From Streptomyces prunicolor NBRC 13075 (GTDB lineage Bacteria > Actinomycetota > Actinomycetes > Streptomycetales > Streptomycetaceae), in NCBI RefSeq assembly GCF_000367365.1, contig NZ_BARF01000025.1:310001-374000 (forward strand): a stretch of DNA of 64,000 nucleotides, in the 5' to 3' direction. The position numbers and the translations under genes were made by a program. This document shows positions 17,820 to 25,696 of the stretch, one piece after another. The notes under the pieces are model-generated. The model was given only the letters and a program-made list of their open reading frames with translations, did not search any database and was not told where the DNA came from. Numbering within the stretch: position 1 is the first letter of the stretch; each line of letters begins with the position of its first letter.

Positions 17820-18449
17820 ATGACCACGCACCACCTCCAGGGCTCCCTCTTCGACCAGACCGACCAGCTCCGCCTCGGCCCCCTCCACGGGATGCGCCGT
17901 ACGACACTGGGGCTCGGCGCCTGGATCGACGTGCTGCCCGGCTGGCTCGGCGGCGCCGACGCCCTGTTCGAGGAGCTGGCCGCCGAGGTGCCGTGGCGCG
18001 CCGAGCGCCGTCAGATGTACGACCAGGTCGTGGCCGTACCGCGACTGCTCGCCTACTACGGCGCCGACGACACGCTCCCCCACCCGGTACTGGCCGAGGC
18101 CCGGGACGCGCTCTCGGCTTACTACGCACGGGAGTTGGGCGAGCCGTTCTCCACCTCCGGGCTCTGCTACTACCGGGACGGCCGGGACAGTGTCGCCTGG
18201 CACGGCGACCGGATCGGGCGGGGTGCCCGCGAGGACACGATGGTGGCGATCCTCTCCGTGGGCGCACCCCGTGATCTGCTGCTGCGTCCCGTGCGCGGGG
18301 GCGAGTCGGTGCGGCGCCCGCTCGGGCACGGCGACCTGATCGTGATGGGCGGCTCCTGTCAGCGGACCTGGGAGCACTGCGTCCCCAAGACCACCCGAGC
18401 CGCGGGACCGCGCATCAGCGTGCAGTTCCGCCCGCACGGCGTGCACTGA
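17820..18449 (+). CDS. alkB: AlkB-like 2-oxoglutarate/Fe(II)-dependent dioxygenase
   Basis: 209 residues from ATG 17820 (ribosome site AAGGAG near 17804). The iron triad is visible: H128 and D130 in WHGDRIG, H186 in TWEHCVPK. The 2-oxoglutarate-binding arginines follow in RISVQFRP (R198, R204). CYYRDGRDSVAWHGD matches the nucleotide-recognition and iron-site segment of AlkB repair enzymes. Known reaction: oxidative removal of methyl groups from alkylated bases in DNA or RNA. It is divergent from a TetR gene over two operator repeats, so it may be inducible rather than Ada-controlled. Confidence 0.9.
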   Translation: MTTHHLQGSLFDQTDQLRLGPLHGMRRTTLGLGAWIDVLPGWLGGADALFEELAAEVPWRAERRQMYDQVVAVPRLLAYYGADDTLPHPVLAEARDALSAYYARELGEPFSTSGLCYYRDGRDSVAWHGDRIGRGAREDTMVAILSVGAPRDLLLRPVRGGESVRRPLGHGDLIVMGGSCQRTWEHCVPKTTRAAGPRISVQFRPHGVH

Positions 18450-18476
18450 GGCGGAGAGGCGGCCGCTTCGGACGCA

Positions 18477-18524
18477 CGCGGGGGCCGCCCCCGGCGGACG
18501 GCGCCGGAGGCGGCTTCCCCCGCG
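18477..18524 (+). terminator. GC-rich hairpin after the AlkB-like gene
   Basis: Outer arms CGCGGGGG (18477-18484) and CCCCCGCG (18517-18524) enclose further GCCGCC/GGCGGC-type pairing. It starts 28 bases past the stop and lies before the MBL gene, so it probably ends alkB transcription. Confidence 0.5.
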
Positions 18525-18590
18525 CGAGCCCAGGCCGTCGGCGTCTGGTTGGCTGTCCCCCTACGGTGCACCACCTCACGAGGGACGATC

Positions 18591-19340
18591 ATGCGGGCAG
18601 ATGTACGCCAAGTCGCCGACGGCACCTACCTGGTGCACGGCAGCAACACCAACTGGGTGATCCTCACGGACGGCGACGCGGTCACGCTGGTGGACACCGG
18701 GTACCCCGGGGACCGGCATCTGGTGCTCGACTCCCTTGAGCAGGTGGGGAGTTCAGCGAAGGCCGTCACGGCGGTGCTGATCACCCACGCCCACAACGAC
18801 CACCTCGGTTCGGCGGAGTACCTGCGCGACACGCACGGCACACCGGTGTACCTGCACGAGGCCGAAGTGCCGCACGCACGGCGGGAGTTCCTCCAGCAGG
18901 TGACCGTCGGGGACGTGCTGAAGAACATCTGGCGTCCCGGAGTGCTGCCGTGGCTGGTGCACACGATCCGCGTCGGCGGCACCGAACAGCATCCCGTCGC
19001 CGCCGCCGAGGCGTTCCCGGCGGCGGACGGCCCGCTCGACCTGCCCGGCCGGCCCGTCCCCGTGCACACCCCCGGCCACACGAGCGGGCACTGCGTCTTC
19101 CATCTCCCGGACAGCGGGATCGTGATCTCCGGGGACGCCCTGGTGAGCGGCCACCCCACCTCGCGGATCAAGGGACCGCAGCTGCTGCCCGGCATGTTCC
19201 ATCACGAGCGCGACCGTGCCGTGGCCTCGCTGGACGCCCTCGAAGCGCTCGACGCCGACACCCTGCTGCCCGGCCACGGCCCCCTGCACACCGGTCCGGT
19301 CCGTGAGGCGGCGCAGCGCGCCCGCGAACACGCGCTTTAG
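18591..19340 (+). CDS. Metallo-beta-lactamase-fold hydrolase
   Basis: 249 residues from ATG 18591 (GAGGGACGATC upstream); the open frame extends 14 codons further but without a site. The metal motif HAHNDH is at 66-71 after the strand AVTAVLIT. Further ligands appear in HTPGHTSGHC (His), ISGDALVSGH (Asp) and LLPGHGPLH (His), a complete two-metal MBL centre. No signal peptide, so intracellular, more like glyoxalase-II or quorum-lactonase-type hydrolases than a secreted beta-lactamase. Substrate unknown. Only nine bases separate it from the DUF4032 gene, so they are probably cotranscribed. Confidence 0.88.
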   Translation: MRADVRQVADGTYLVHGSNTNWVILTDGDAVTLVDTGYPGDRHLVLDSLEQVGSSAKAVTAVLITHAHNDHLGSAEYLRDTHGTPVYLHEAEVPHARREFLQQVTVGDVLKNIWRPGVLPWLVHTIRVGGTEQHPVAAAEAFPAADGPLDLPGRPVPVHTPGHTSGHCVFHLPDSGIVISGDALVSGHPTSRIKGPQLLPGMFHHERDRAVASLDALEALDADTLLPGHGPLHTGPVREAAQRAREHAL

Positions 19341-19349
19341 GGTCACCTC

Positions 19350-20585
19350 ATGGCACTGCAGATCAACGCGACCAATCCGGAGCATCCGGTCCTCCTGCTG
19401 GAACTGCCCTGGGATGTTCCCCTGGAGGAGTGGCCCGACGAGTACCTGGTGCCGCTGCCGCGCGGCATCTCCCGCCACGTCGTGCGCTATGCCCGCGCCG
19501 GCAGCGAGGTCATAGCCGTCAAGGAGCTGGCGGAACGGCCCGCGCTGCGCGAGTACGAGCTGCTGCGCGACCTGGACCGGCTCGGCATCCCGGCGGTCGA
19601 CCCCCTCGCGGTGGTCACCGGACGCGTCGACACCGCCGGCGAGCCGCTGGAGCCGGTGCTGATCACCCGGCACCTGGGCGGCTCGATGCCGTACCGCTCG
19701 ATGTTCGAGACGACACTGCGGCCCGCCACCATGCACCGGCTGATGGACGCGCTCGCGGTGCTGCTGGTGCGGCTGCACCTGGCCGGGTTCGCGTGGGGCG
19801 ACTGCTCGCTGTCCAACACGCTGTTCCGGCGGGACGCGGGCGCCTACGCCGCATATCTGGTGGACGCGGAGACCGGCGATCTGCACCCCACGCTGAGCAA
19901 CGGACAGCGGGACTACGACCTCGACCTCGCCCGCGTGAACATCAGCGGCGAGCTGCTCGACCTGGAGGCGTCCGGGGCGCTGCACCCGTCCGTCGACCCG
20001 ATCGAGTTCGGCATGGAGATCTGCGCCCGCTACCAGAGCCTGTGGGAGGAACTGACCCGGGTCTCGGTGTACCCAGCGGGCAAGTACCACTTCATCGAAC
20101 GCCGGATCCGGCGCCTGAACGAACTCGGCTTCGACGTCGCCGAGATGCAGATCGAGCACTCCTCCAACGGCGACACGGTCACGTTCGTCCCCAAGGTCGT
20201 CGACGCGGGCCACCACCAGCGTCAACTCCTGCGCCTCACCGGCCTGGACGCCGAGGAGAACCAGGCCCGGCGACTCCTCAACGACCTGGAGTCCTGGATG
20301 GCCACCCAGGACGACTACGCCCCGGGCGATCCCCTCGCCGCCCGGCCCGAGGTGCTCGCGCACCGGTGGGTGCGGGACGTGTTCCGGCCCACCGTGCGTG
20401 CCGTACCGCTCGAACTGCGCGGCGCGATGGACCCGGCCGAGATCTACCACGAGCTGCTCGAACACCGCTGGTACATGTCCGAGCACGCCCAGCACGACAT
20501 CGGCCTGGACACGGCGGTCGACGACTATCTCAAGAACATCCTGCCGAAGGCCCGCGAGACCCTGGAGCCGACGACACCGGAGTGA
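19350..20585 (+). CDS. DUF4032 protein (kinase-fold-like)
   Basis: 411 residues from ATG 19350, directly after the MBL stop with only a poor ribosome site, consistent with translational coupling. It begins with a lipopolysaccharide-kinase-like segment: VIAVKELAERPALREYELLRDL supplies a VAVK-like lysine and glutamate, and HLAGFAWGDCSLSNTLF resembles a kinase catalytic loop with D and N. YLVDAETGDLHP resembles the metal-binding DxE region. C-terminal DUF4032 blocks follow (WVRDVFRPTVRAVP, ELLEHRWYMSEHAQHDIG). Substrate unknown; phosphotransfer is inferred from these motifs only. Confidence 0.82.
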   Translation: MALQINATNPEHPVLLLELPWDVPLEEWPDEYLVPLPRGISRHVVRYARAGSEVIAVKELAERPALREYELLRDLDRLGIPAVDPLAVVTGRVDTAGEPLEPVLITRHLGGSMPYRSMFETTLRPATMHRLMDALAVLLVRLHLAGFAWGDCSLSNTLFRRDAGAYAAYLVDAETGDLHPTLSNGQRDYDLDLARVNISGELLDLEASGALHPSVDPIEFGMEICARYQSLWEELTRVSVYPAGKYHFIERRIRRLNELGFDVAEMQIEHSSNGDTVTFVPKVVDAGHHQRQLLRLTGLDAEENQARRLLNDLESWMATQDDYAPGDPLAARPEVLAHRWVRDVFRPTVRAVPLELRGAMDPAEIYHELLEHRWYMSEHAQHDIGLDTAVDDYLKNILPKARETLEPTTPE

Positions 20586-20591
20586 CCCGGA

Positions 20592-21629
20592 TCAGCCTGT
20601 GGCAGGCGGGGCTGTGGTGCCGCGGACGACGAGGCGGGGCGGGACGACCTGCTCCCCGTCCGGTACGGCCTCGCCGTCCAGGCGGGCGATGGAGCGGCCG
20701 ACGGCGAGTTCCGCCAGGCGCGGAACGTCCTGGGCGACGGTGGTGAGGTCGATGTGGGCGAGCCGGGACAGGCTGGTGTCGTCGAAGCCGACCACGGAGA
20801 TCTCCCCGGGGACGGACACCCCGGCCCGCAGGAGGGTGTCGAGGACGCCTGTCGCGCAGCGGTCGTTGAAGGCAAGTACCGCACTGGGCCGGGAAGTTGA
20901 GGCCTCACCGAGCAGGGTGCGGGCGGCCCGCGCGCCGTCCTCCTCGGTGAGCCCGCCGGGCAGCACACGGATGTCGTCGTCGAGGCCGTGGCGGTGCATC
21001 GCGGTGCGGTAGCCGCGGCGGCGGTCGGCGGCACCTGGCGCCTTGCCGCCGTCGATGTGGGCGATGGCGCGGTGGCCGAGTGCGACCAGGTGGTCGACGG
21101 CCTGGCGGGCGCCCTCGTCGTCGGCGGTGCGGACGACGTCCACGGCAGGTGGGGCGGGCCGCAGCCGCCGGGCCACCGAGACGACCGGGACCTGGGTCGC
21201 GAGGTGCGCCAGCCGGGCGGCCGGGACCTCGGGGCCGAGCAGGACGAGGGCCTCGCACCGGTCGGCGAGCAGTGCCTCCACGGCCTGCCGCTCACCGCGC
21301 GTCGGGGCGACCGCGCTGAGGGCGACCTGGTAGCCGGCGGGCTCGGCGGCGGCGTAGATGCCCTCCACCAGGTCGGTGTGGAAGGGGTGCCGCAGCCCGA
21401 ACTGCACGCCGAGCAGGCGTGAGCGGTTGCTGCGCAGCACCCTGGCCCGGGTGTCGGGCCGGTACCCGATCTCCTCGGCGGCCTTGAGCACCCGCTCGCG
21501 GGTGGTCGCGCTCGCGCCGTAGGCCCCGCGCATCACGATGGAGACCAGCGCGACGGACACGCCCGCCCGGGCCGCGACATGGGCCAGGGTGGGCCGCTTG
21601 CCGTCGGGGACCGCGGGGGTGGTCGGCAC
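20592..21629 (-). CDS. LacI-family repressor
   Basis: 345 residues from GTG 21627-21629, with GGAAGGA upstream; a longer frame to 21707 would cover the operator region and lacks a site. PTLAHVAARAGVSVALVSIVMRGAYGASATTRERVLKAAEEIGYRPD (in parts: VAARAGVSVALVSIVMRG, AAEEIGYRPD) is the LacI helix-turn-helix and hinge. A periplasmic-binding-like sensor covers about 60-345 (SAVLAFNDRCATGVLDTL). It is divergent from hydroxypyruvate isomerase; TCTAGAACGTTCTAGA palindromes between them are its likely operators. Confidence 0.9.
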   Translation of the reverse strand: MPTTPAVPDGKRPTLAHVAARAGVSVALVSIVMRGAYGASATTRERVLKAAEEIGYRPDTRARVLRSNRSRLLGVQFGLRHPFHTDLVEGIYAAAEPAGYQVALSAVAPTRGERQAVEALLADRCEALVLLGPEVPAARLAHLATQVPVVSVARRLRPAPPAVDVVRTADDEGARQAVDHLVALGHRAIAHIDGGKAPGAADRRRGYRTAMHRHGLDDDIRVLPGGLTEEDGARAARTLLGEASTSRPSAVLAFNDRCATGVLDTLLRAGVSVPGEISVVGFDDTSLSRLAHIDLTTVAQDVPRLAELAVGRSIARLDGEAVPDGEQVVPPRLVVRGTTAPPATG

Positions 21630-21705
21630 GGTGGTCCTTCCGGTCGAGGTGTCGTTCCGTTCGGGGATGGTAGTCGCTCCAAAGGTGCTGGTCCGACGGT
21701 ACTGC

Positions 21706-21786
21706 AACGTTCTAGAAACATGCCCGGCGAAGCCTTGACACGGGAATCCAGCAGTGGCGTACTACTGCCGTCTAGAACGTTCTAGA
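21706..21786 (+). promoter_or_regulatory. LacI operators and promoter of hydroxypyruvate isomerase
   Basis: A perfect 16-bp palindrome TCTAGAACGTTCTAGA is at 21771-21786 and a related half-conserved copy AACGTTCTAGAAA at 21706-21718. Between them is TTGACA (21735-21740) with a weak TACTAC at 21760-21765, 19 bases on. The perfect operator would overlap the transcription start, a classic repression geometry; the second copy could allow looping or autoregulation. Sites are seen, roles inferred. Confidence 0.75.
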
Positions 21787-21801
21787 AGAGGGCGAGCAGT
21801 C

Positions 21802-22599
21802 ATGTACACGTTGGCGGTCTGTGCCGAGATGGTCTTCCGGGATCTGCCGATCCACGAGCGGGCCCGGCGCATCCACGAGGCCGGCTTCCAGGTCGAGATC
21901 TGGGACTGGACCCGGCACGACCTGGACGCGCTCACGCGGACCCCGGCCGAGTTCTCGTCGATGACGGGCTACATCCGGGGCAGCCTCACCGACGAGGCGG
22001 GCGCCGCCGAACTCCTGCGCACCGCCGAGGAGTCGGTCAAGGCCGCCGACCAACTGGGCTGCCCCCGGCTCAACTTGCACGGCACCGGCCTGGACTCCGA
22101 GGGCCTGCCGGTGGTTCCGGTGACCGGTGAGCCCACCGGCGCGATGTGGATCGCCGCCCACCGCACCCTGACCCGCCTCGCCGAGCTGGGCGAGAGCGCC
22201 GGAGTCACCTTCACGCTCGAGAACCTCAACGCCGCGGTCGACCACCCGGGCGTACCGTTCGCGACGGCCGCCGACACCCTGGCCCTGGTCAAGGCGGTGG
22301 ACCGGCCCGGCCTGCGCATGAACCTGGACCTGTACCACGCGCAGATCGGCGAGGGAAACCTCATCGAACTCGTCCGCAAGGCCCACGAGTTGGACCTGAT
22401 CGGCGAGATCCAGGTGGCCGACGTACCCGGCCGCCAGGAGCCCGGCACCGGCGAGATCAACTACCCGGCGATCGCCCGCGCCCTCGCCGACATCGGCTAC
22501 GACGGCACGGTCGCGATGGAGGCCTGGGCCTCGGAGAGCGAGAGCGAACGCGCCCTGGACCGCTTCCGCAGCGCGTTCACCCCGGCCGGGGCCGCCTGA
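21802..22599 (+). CDS. hyi: Hydroxypyruvate isomerase-family TIM-barrel protein
   Basis: 265 residues from ATG 21802. AVCAEMVFRDLPIHERARRIHEAGF and VEIWDW open a xylose-isomerase-like TIM barrel. LHGTGLDSEGLPVVP, FTLENLNAAVDHPG (catalytic Glu), LDLYHAQIGEGNL and GEIQVADVPGRQEPGTGEINY (metal ligands and catalytic Glu) match hydroxypyruvate isomerase and the related OtnI/2-oxo-tetronate isomerases. Known reaction: hydroxypyruvate to tartronate semialdehyde. Control by the adjacent LacI protein suggests induction by a catabolic substrate. No downstream gene in the operon, since the next gene is convergent three bases away. Confidence 0.88.
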   Translation: MYTLAVCAEMVFRDLPIHERARRIHEAGFQVEIWDWTRHDLDALTRTPAEFSSMTGYIRGSLTDEAGAAELLRTAEESVKAADQLGCPRLNLHGTGLDSEGLPVVPVTGEPTGAMWIAAHRTLTRLAELGESAGVTFTLENLNAAVDHPGVPFATAADTLALVKAVDRPGLRMNLDLYHAQIGEGNLIELVRKAHELDLIGEIQVADVPGRQEPGTGEINYPAIARALADIGYDGTVAMEAWASESESERALDRFRSAFTPAGAA

Positions 22600-22602
22600 C
22601 CC

Positions 22603-23484
22603 TCAGGAAGCCTCCGGCGACGGCACCACGGCCACCGGGCACTCCGCGTGGTGCAGCACCCCGTGCGCGACCGAACCGATCCGCGCGCCCACCGCCGTAC
22701 GGTGGGCGCGCCGCCCTACGACCATCAACTGGGCGCGCCCCGCGACCGACAGCAGCACCTGCCCCGCGCTGCCGATCTCCACGTGCTCGACCACCGGCAC
22801 ATCGGGGAAGCGCTTCCGCCACGGTTCCAGCGCCTCGGCAAGGCCCTTCTTCTCGTACGGTTCCAGGCCTCCGGCGTCGTCGAGGAGCTTCATGGAGGCG
22901 GGGCTGTAGGCGAACACCGGCGGCAGGGTCCACGCCCGAACGGCCCGGACCGTCGCTCCCCGCGCCGCCGCCGTCTCGAAGGCGAAGCCCAGGGCGGCGG
23001 CGCTGTCCTCGGGGTCCCCGTGCTGACCCACGACGATCTCGCGCCCGGCGGCCTCCCCGGCGGCCTCGTCCCCGGCGCGCACGAGCACGACGGGTCGTAC
23101 GGAGTCGGCGATCACCTGCTGCCCGACGGAACCGAGCAGGAAGCCGACGACGGGCCCGTGGCCGCGTGAGCCGAGAACCAGGAGTTCGGCGTCGGCAGCG
23201 GCGGCGGTCAGCGTGTCGACGGGGTCGCCCTCCAGGACGTCGGTGGTGACGTCCAGACCGGGGTGGCGTTCGGCGACCTCCCGGGCGGCCTCGTCGGCCG
23301 CGTCCCGCACCCAGCGGTCCTGGGTGTCCCGGTCCCCCGCGTCGAGGGCCTGGTGCTCCTCGTACCGCCAGACATGCACGACACGCAGCGCCAGCCCCCG
23401 CCGTACGGCCTCCCGGCCCGCCCAGGCGAGTGCGGCGAGACTCTCCGCCGATCCGTCGACGCCTGCGGTGATCGGTCGTGTCAT
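22603..23484 (-). CDS. Universal stress protein with two UspA domains
   Basis: 293 residues from ATG 23482-23484, with GGGAGG upstream; longer frames are shadows. Domain 1 (about 3-138): ITAGVDGSAESLAALAWAGREA, closing with LVLGSRGHGPVVGFLLGSVGQQV. Domain 2 (about 146-290): IVVGQHGDPEDSAAALGFA, closing with MVVGRRAHRTAVGARIGSV. The G-x2-G-x9-G-S ATP-binding motif is intact in the first and changed in the second (RRAHRTAVGARIGSV still has the closing GS). Cytoplasmic. In actinobacteria these respond to hypoxia or stress, which fits the neighbouring redox-flavoprotein/kinase cassette. Its stop faces hyi three bases away. Confidence 0.92.
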   Translation of the reverse strand: MTRPITAGVDGSAESLAALAWAGREAVRRGLALRVVHVWRYEEHQALDAGDRDTQDRWVRDAADEAAREVAERHPGLDVTTDVLEGDPVDTLTAAAADAELLVLGSRGHGPVVGFLLGSVGQQVIADSVRPVVLVRAGDEAAGEAAGREIVVGQHGDPEDSAAALGFAFETAAARGATVRAVRAWTLPPVFAYSPASMKLLDDAGGLEPYEKKGLAEALEPWRKRFPDVPVVEHVEIGSAGQVLLSVAGRAQLMVVGRRAHRTAVGARIGSVAHGVLHHAECPVAVVPSPEAS

Positions 23485-23545
23485 GCGGTGGCCTCCCGGT
23501 GGTGCGGTCACGTGCGTCGGGCCCAGTCTTCACTACGGTGCCCGC

Positions 23546-23899
23546 ATGACCTTGGAGTGGGAGCAGGTAGTGGTGGACGCGGCCGACCCCGTCGCGCTGG
23601 GACGCTGGTGGGCCGAGGCGCTCGGGTGGGTGGTGGTGGGCGAGGAGTCGGACGAGTTCGAGATCAGACCGGAGCCGGAACGGCTCCCGGGGCTGCTGTT
23701 CGTGCCGGTGCCCGAGGGCAAGACGGTCAAGAACCGGCTGCATCTGGACTTCCGCCCCGACGACCAGGAGGCCGAGGTGATCCGACTGCTCGCCCTGGGC
23801 GCGCGGACCGCGGATGTCGGGCAGGGCGAGGAGTCGTGGGTGGTGCTGATGGACCCGGAGGGGAACGAGTTCTGCGTGTTGCGCTCCCGGCGCCCCTGA
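23546..23899 (+). CDS. Small VOC/glyoxalase-like protein
   Basis: 117 residues from ATG 23546. LEWEQVVVDAADPVALGRWWAEALGWVVVGE is the usual opening of single-domain VOC proteins (Glyoxalase_6 type). RLHLDFRPDD gives a mid-domain histidine and VVLMDPEGNEFCVL is the C-terminal consensus with the metal-ligand-position glutamate. Probably a homodimer with unknown small-molecule substrate. It is divergent from the universal stress gene with 61 bases between starts; no ribosome site stands out. Confidence 0.85.
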   Translation: MTLEWEQVVVDAADPVALGRWWAEALGWVVVGEESDEFEIRPEPERLPGLLFVPVPEGKTVKNRLHLDFRPDDQEAEVIRLLALGARTADVGQGEESWVVLMDPEGNEFCVLRSRRP

Positions 23900-24019
23900 G
23901 GCCCCCGTCTCGGGTGTAGCGGAGCGCCGCGCGGCGATCGACCATACGATGGTGGGGAGCCGGCGCGGTGACAACGGCGCCGCCGTGCCGTGAAGCCGAC
24001 CACTCGGGGTGGGAGACGT

Positions 24020-25696
24020 ATGGCACAGGCCGCCGAAGCCGCGCGGACCGTCATCATGACCGTGGACGACGATCCGGGAGTCTCCCGTGCCGTCGCCCGT
24101 GACCTGCGGCGGCGCTACGGCGAGTCGTACCGCATCGTCCGCGCGGAGTCCGGCGAGTCCGCGCTGGACGCGTTGCGCGAGCTGAAGCTGCGCGGGGATC
24201 TCGTGGCCGTGATCCTCGCCGACTACCGCATGCCGCAGATGAACGGCATCGAGTTCCTGGAGCAGGCCCTCGACGTCTATCCCGGTGCGCGCCGGGTGCT
24301 GCTGACCGCGTACGCGGACACGGACGCGGCGATCGACGCGATCAACGTCGTCGACCTCGACCACTATCTGCTGAAGCCCTGGGACCCGCCGGAGGAGAAG
24401 CTCTACCCGGTCCTGGACGACCTCCTGGAGGCCTGGCGGAACAGCGACTACCGGCCCGTGCCCGCCACGAAGGTGGTCGGGCACCGCTGGTCGGCGCGCT
24501 CCTCGGACGTGCGGGAGTTCCTGGCCCGCAACCAGGTGCCGTACCGCTGGTACTCGGCGGACACCCCGGAGGGGCTGCGGCTGCTGTCCGCCGCCGGGCA
24601 GGACGGGCAGCGGCTGCCGCTCGTCATCACCGCCGAGGGGAACGTGCTGGTCGAGCCGGAGGCGACCGAACTGGCCGCCGAGGTCGGGCTCGCGACCACA
24701 CCGACGGCCGACTTCTACGATCTCGTCGTCATCGGCGGCGGCCCGGCCGGACTCGGCGCGGCCGTGTACGGGGCGTCGGAAGGGCTGCGGACGGTTCTCG
24801 TCGAGCGGTCGGCGACCGGTGGGCAGGCCGGGCAGAGTTCGCGCATCGAGAACTACCTCGGGTTCCCGGACGGGGTGTCCGGAGCCCAACTCACGGACAG
24901 GGCAAGGCGGCAGGCCGGAAAGTTCGGCGCCGAGATCCTGACCGCCCGCGAGGTCACGGGGCTTGAGGCCAACGGGTCGGCGCGGGTGGTGCATTTCGCG
25001 GACGGCTCGACGGTCGCCGCGCACGCCGTGATCCTGGCGACCGGTGTGTCGTACCGGCAGTTGCAGGCGCCCGGCACGCCCGATCTGACCGGGTGCGGGG
25101 TCTACTACGGCTCGGCGCTGACCGAGGCGGCCTCCTGCCAGGGGCACGACGTGTACATCGTCGGCGGCGCCAACTCCGCGGGCCAGGCGGCGATGTACCT
25201 GGCCCGGGGCGCCAAGTCGGTGACGCTGCTGGTGCGCGGGCCCTCGCTGGCCGCGTCGATGTCGTACTACCTGATCCAGCAGATCAACGAGGCCGAGAAC
25301 ATCTCCGTGCGCACCGGCACCGTGGTCGACGCCGCGCACGGCAGCGACCATCTGGAGCAGCTGACCCTGCGCGACACCGAGAGCGGGACGACCGAACTCG
25401 TCGACGCGCAATGGATGTTCGTGTTCATCGGCGCGGCCCCGCTGACCGACTGGCTGGACGGGTCGGTGCTGCGGGACGAGCGCGGGTTCATCCTGTCCGG
25501 GCCGGACCTCAGTGCGGACGGAAAGCCGCCCGCGAGCTGGGAGTTGGACCGGGCGCCGTACCACCTGGAGACCAACATTCCCGGCGTGTTCGTGGCGGGC
25601 GACGCGCGCGCCGAGTCCGCGAAACGCGTCGCGTCCGCCGTCGGAGAGGGAGCCATGGCCGTGATGCTCGTCCACCGCTACCTGGAGCAGTCATGA
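24020..25696 (+). CDS. Response-regulator receiver fused to a thioredoxin-reductase-like flavoprotein lacking CxxC
   Basis: 558 residues, ATG 24020 with GGGAG before it. Receiver (about 10-140): acidic DDD at 16-18, phosphoacceptor D68 in LADYRMP, T96 in LLTAYAD and K119 in LLKPWDPP. Residues about 150-230 are a thioredoxin-like linker (EFLARNQVPYRWYS). The flavoprotein part follows: DLVVIGGGPAGLGAAVYGASEG (FAD), TGGQAGQSSRIENYLGFP, VYIVGGANSAGQAAMYLARG (NADPH) and VFVAGDARAESAKRVASAVGEG. The redox-active CxxC of thioredoxin reductase, expected before the NADPH domain, is absent (there CQGHDVYI), so it is not a disulfide reductase of the usual type. It overlaps the kinase gene by four bases. 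Output is probably flavin-based electron transfer gated by phosphorylation. Confidence 0.9.
   Translation: MAQAAEAARTVIMTVDDDPGVSRAVARDLRRRYGESYRIVRAESGESALDALRELKLRGDLVAVILADYRMPQMNGIEFLEQALDVYPGARRVLLTAYADTDAAIDAINVVDLDHYLLKPWDPPEEKLYPVLDDLLEAWRNSDYRPVPATKVVGHRWSARSSDVREFLARNQVPYRWYSADTPEGLRLLSAAGQDGQRLPLVITAEGNVLVEPEATELAAEVGLATTPTADFYDLVVIGGGPAGLGAAVYGASEGLRTVLVERSATGGQAGQSSRIENYLGFPDGVSGAQLTDRARRQAGKFGAEILTAREVTGLEANGSARVVHFADGSTVAAHAVILATGVSYRQLQAPGTPDLTGCGVYYGSALTEAASCQGHDVYIVGGANSAGQAAMYLARGAKSVTLLVRGPSLAASMSYYLIQQINEAENISVRTGTVVDAAHGSDHLEQLTLRDTESGTTELVDAQWMFVFIGAAPLTDWLDGSVLRDERGFILSGPDLSADGKPPASWELDRAPYHLETNIPGVFVAGDARAESAKRVASAVGEGAMAVMLVHRYLEQS

Noticed and set aside
22577..25675. 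1032-residue minus-strand open frame
   Set aside because: It crosses the universal stress, VOC and receiver-flavoprotein genes antisense or out of frame and has low-complexity Arg/Gly composition.
24710..25690. Thioredoxin reductase
   Set aside because: The active CxxC is missing although FAD and NADPH sites are intact, so standard thioredoxin reduction is not supported.
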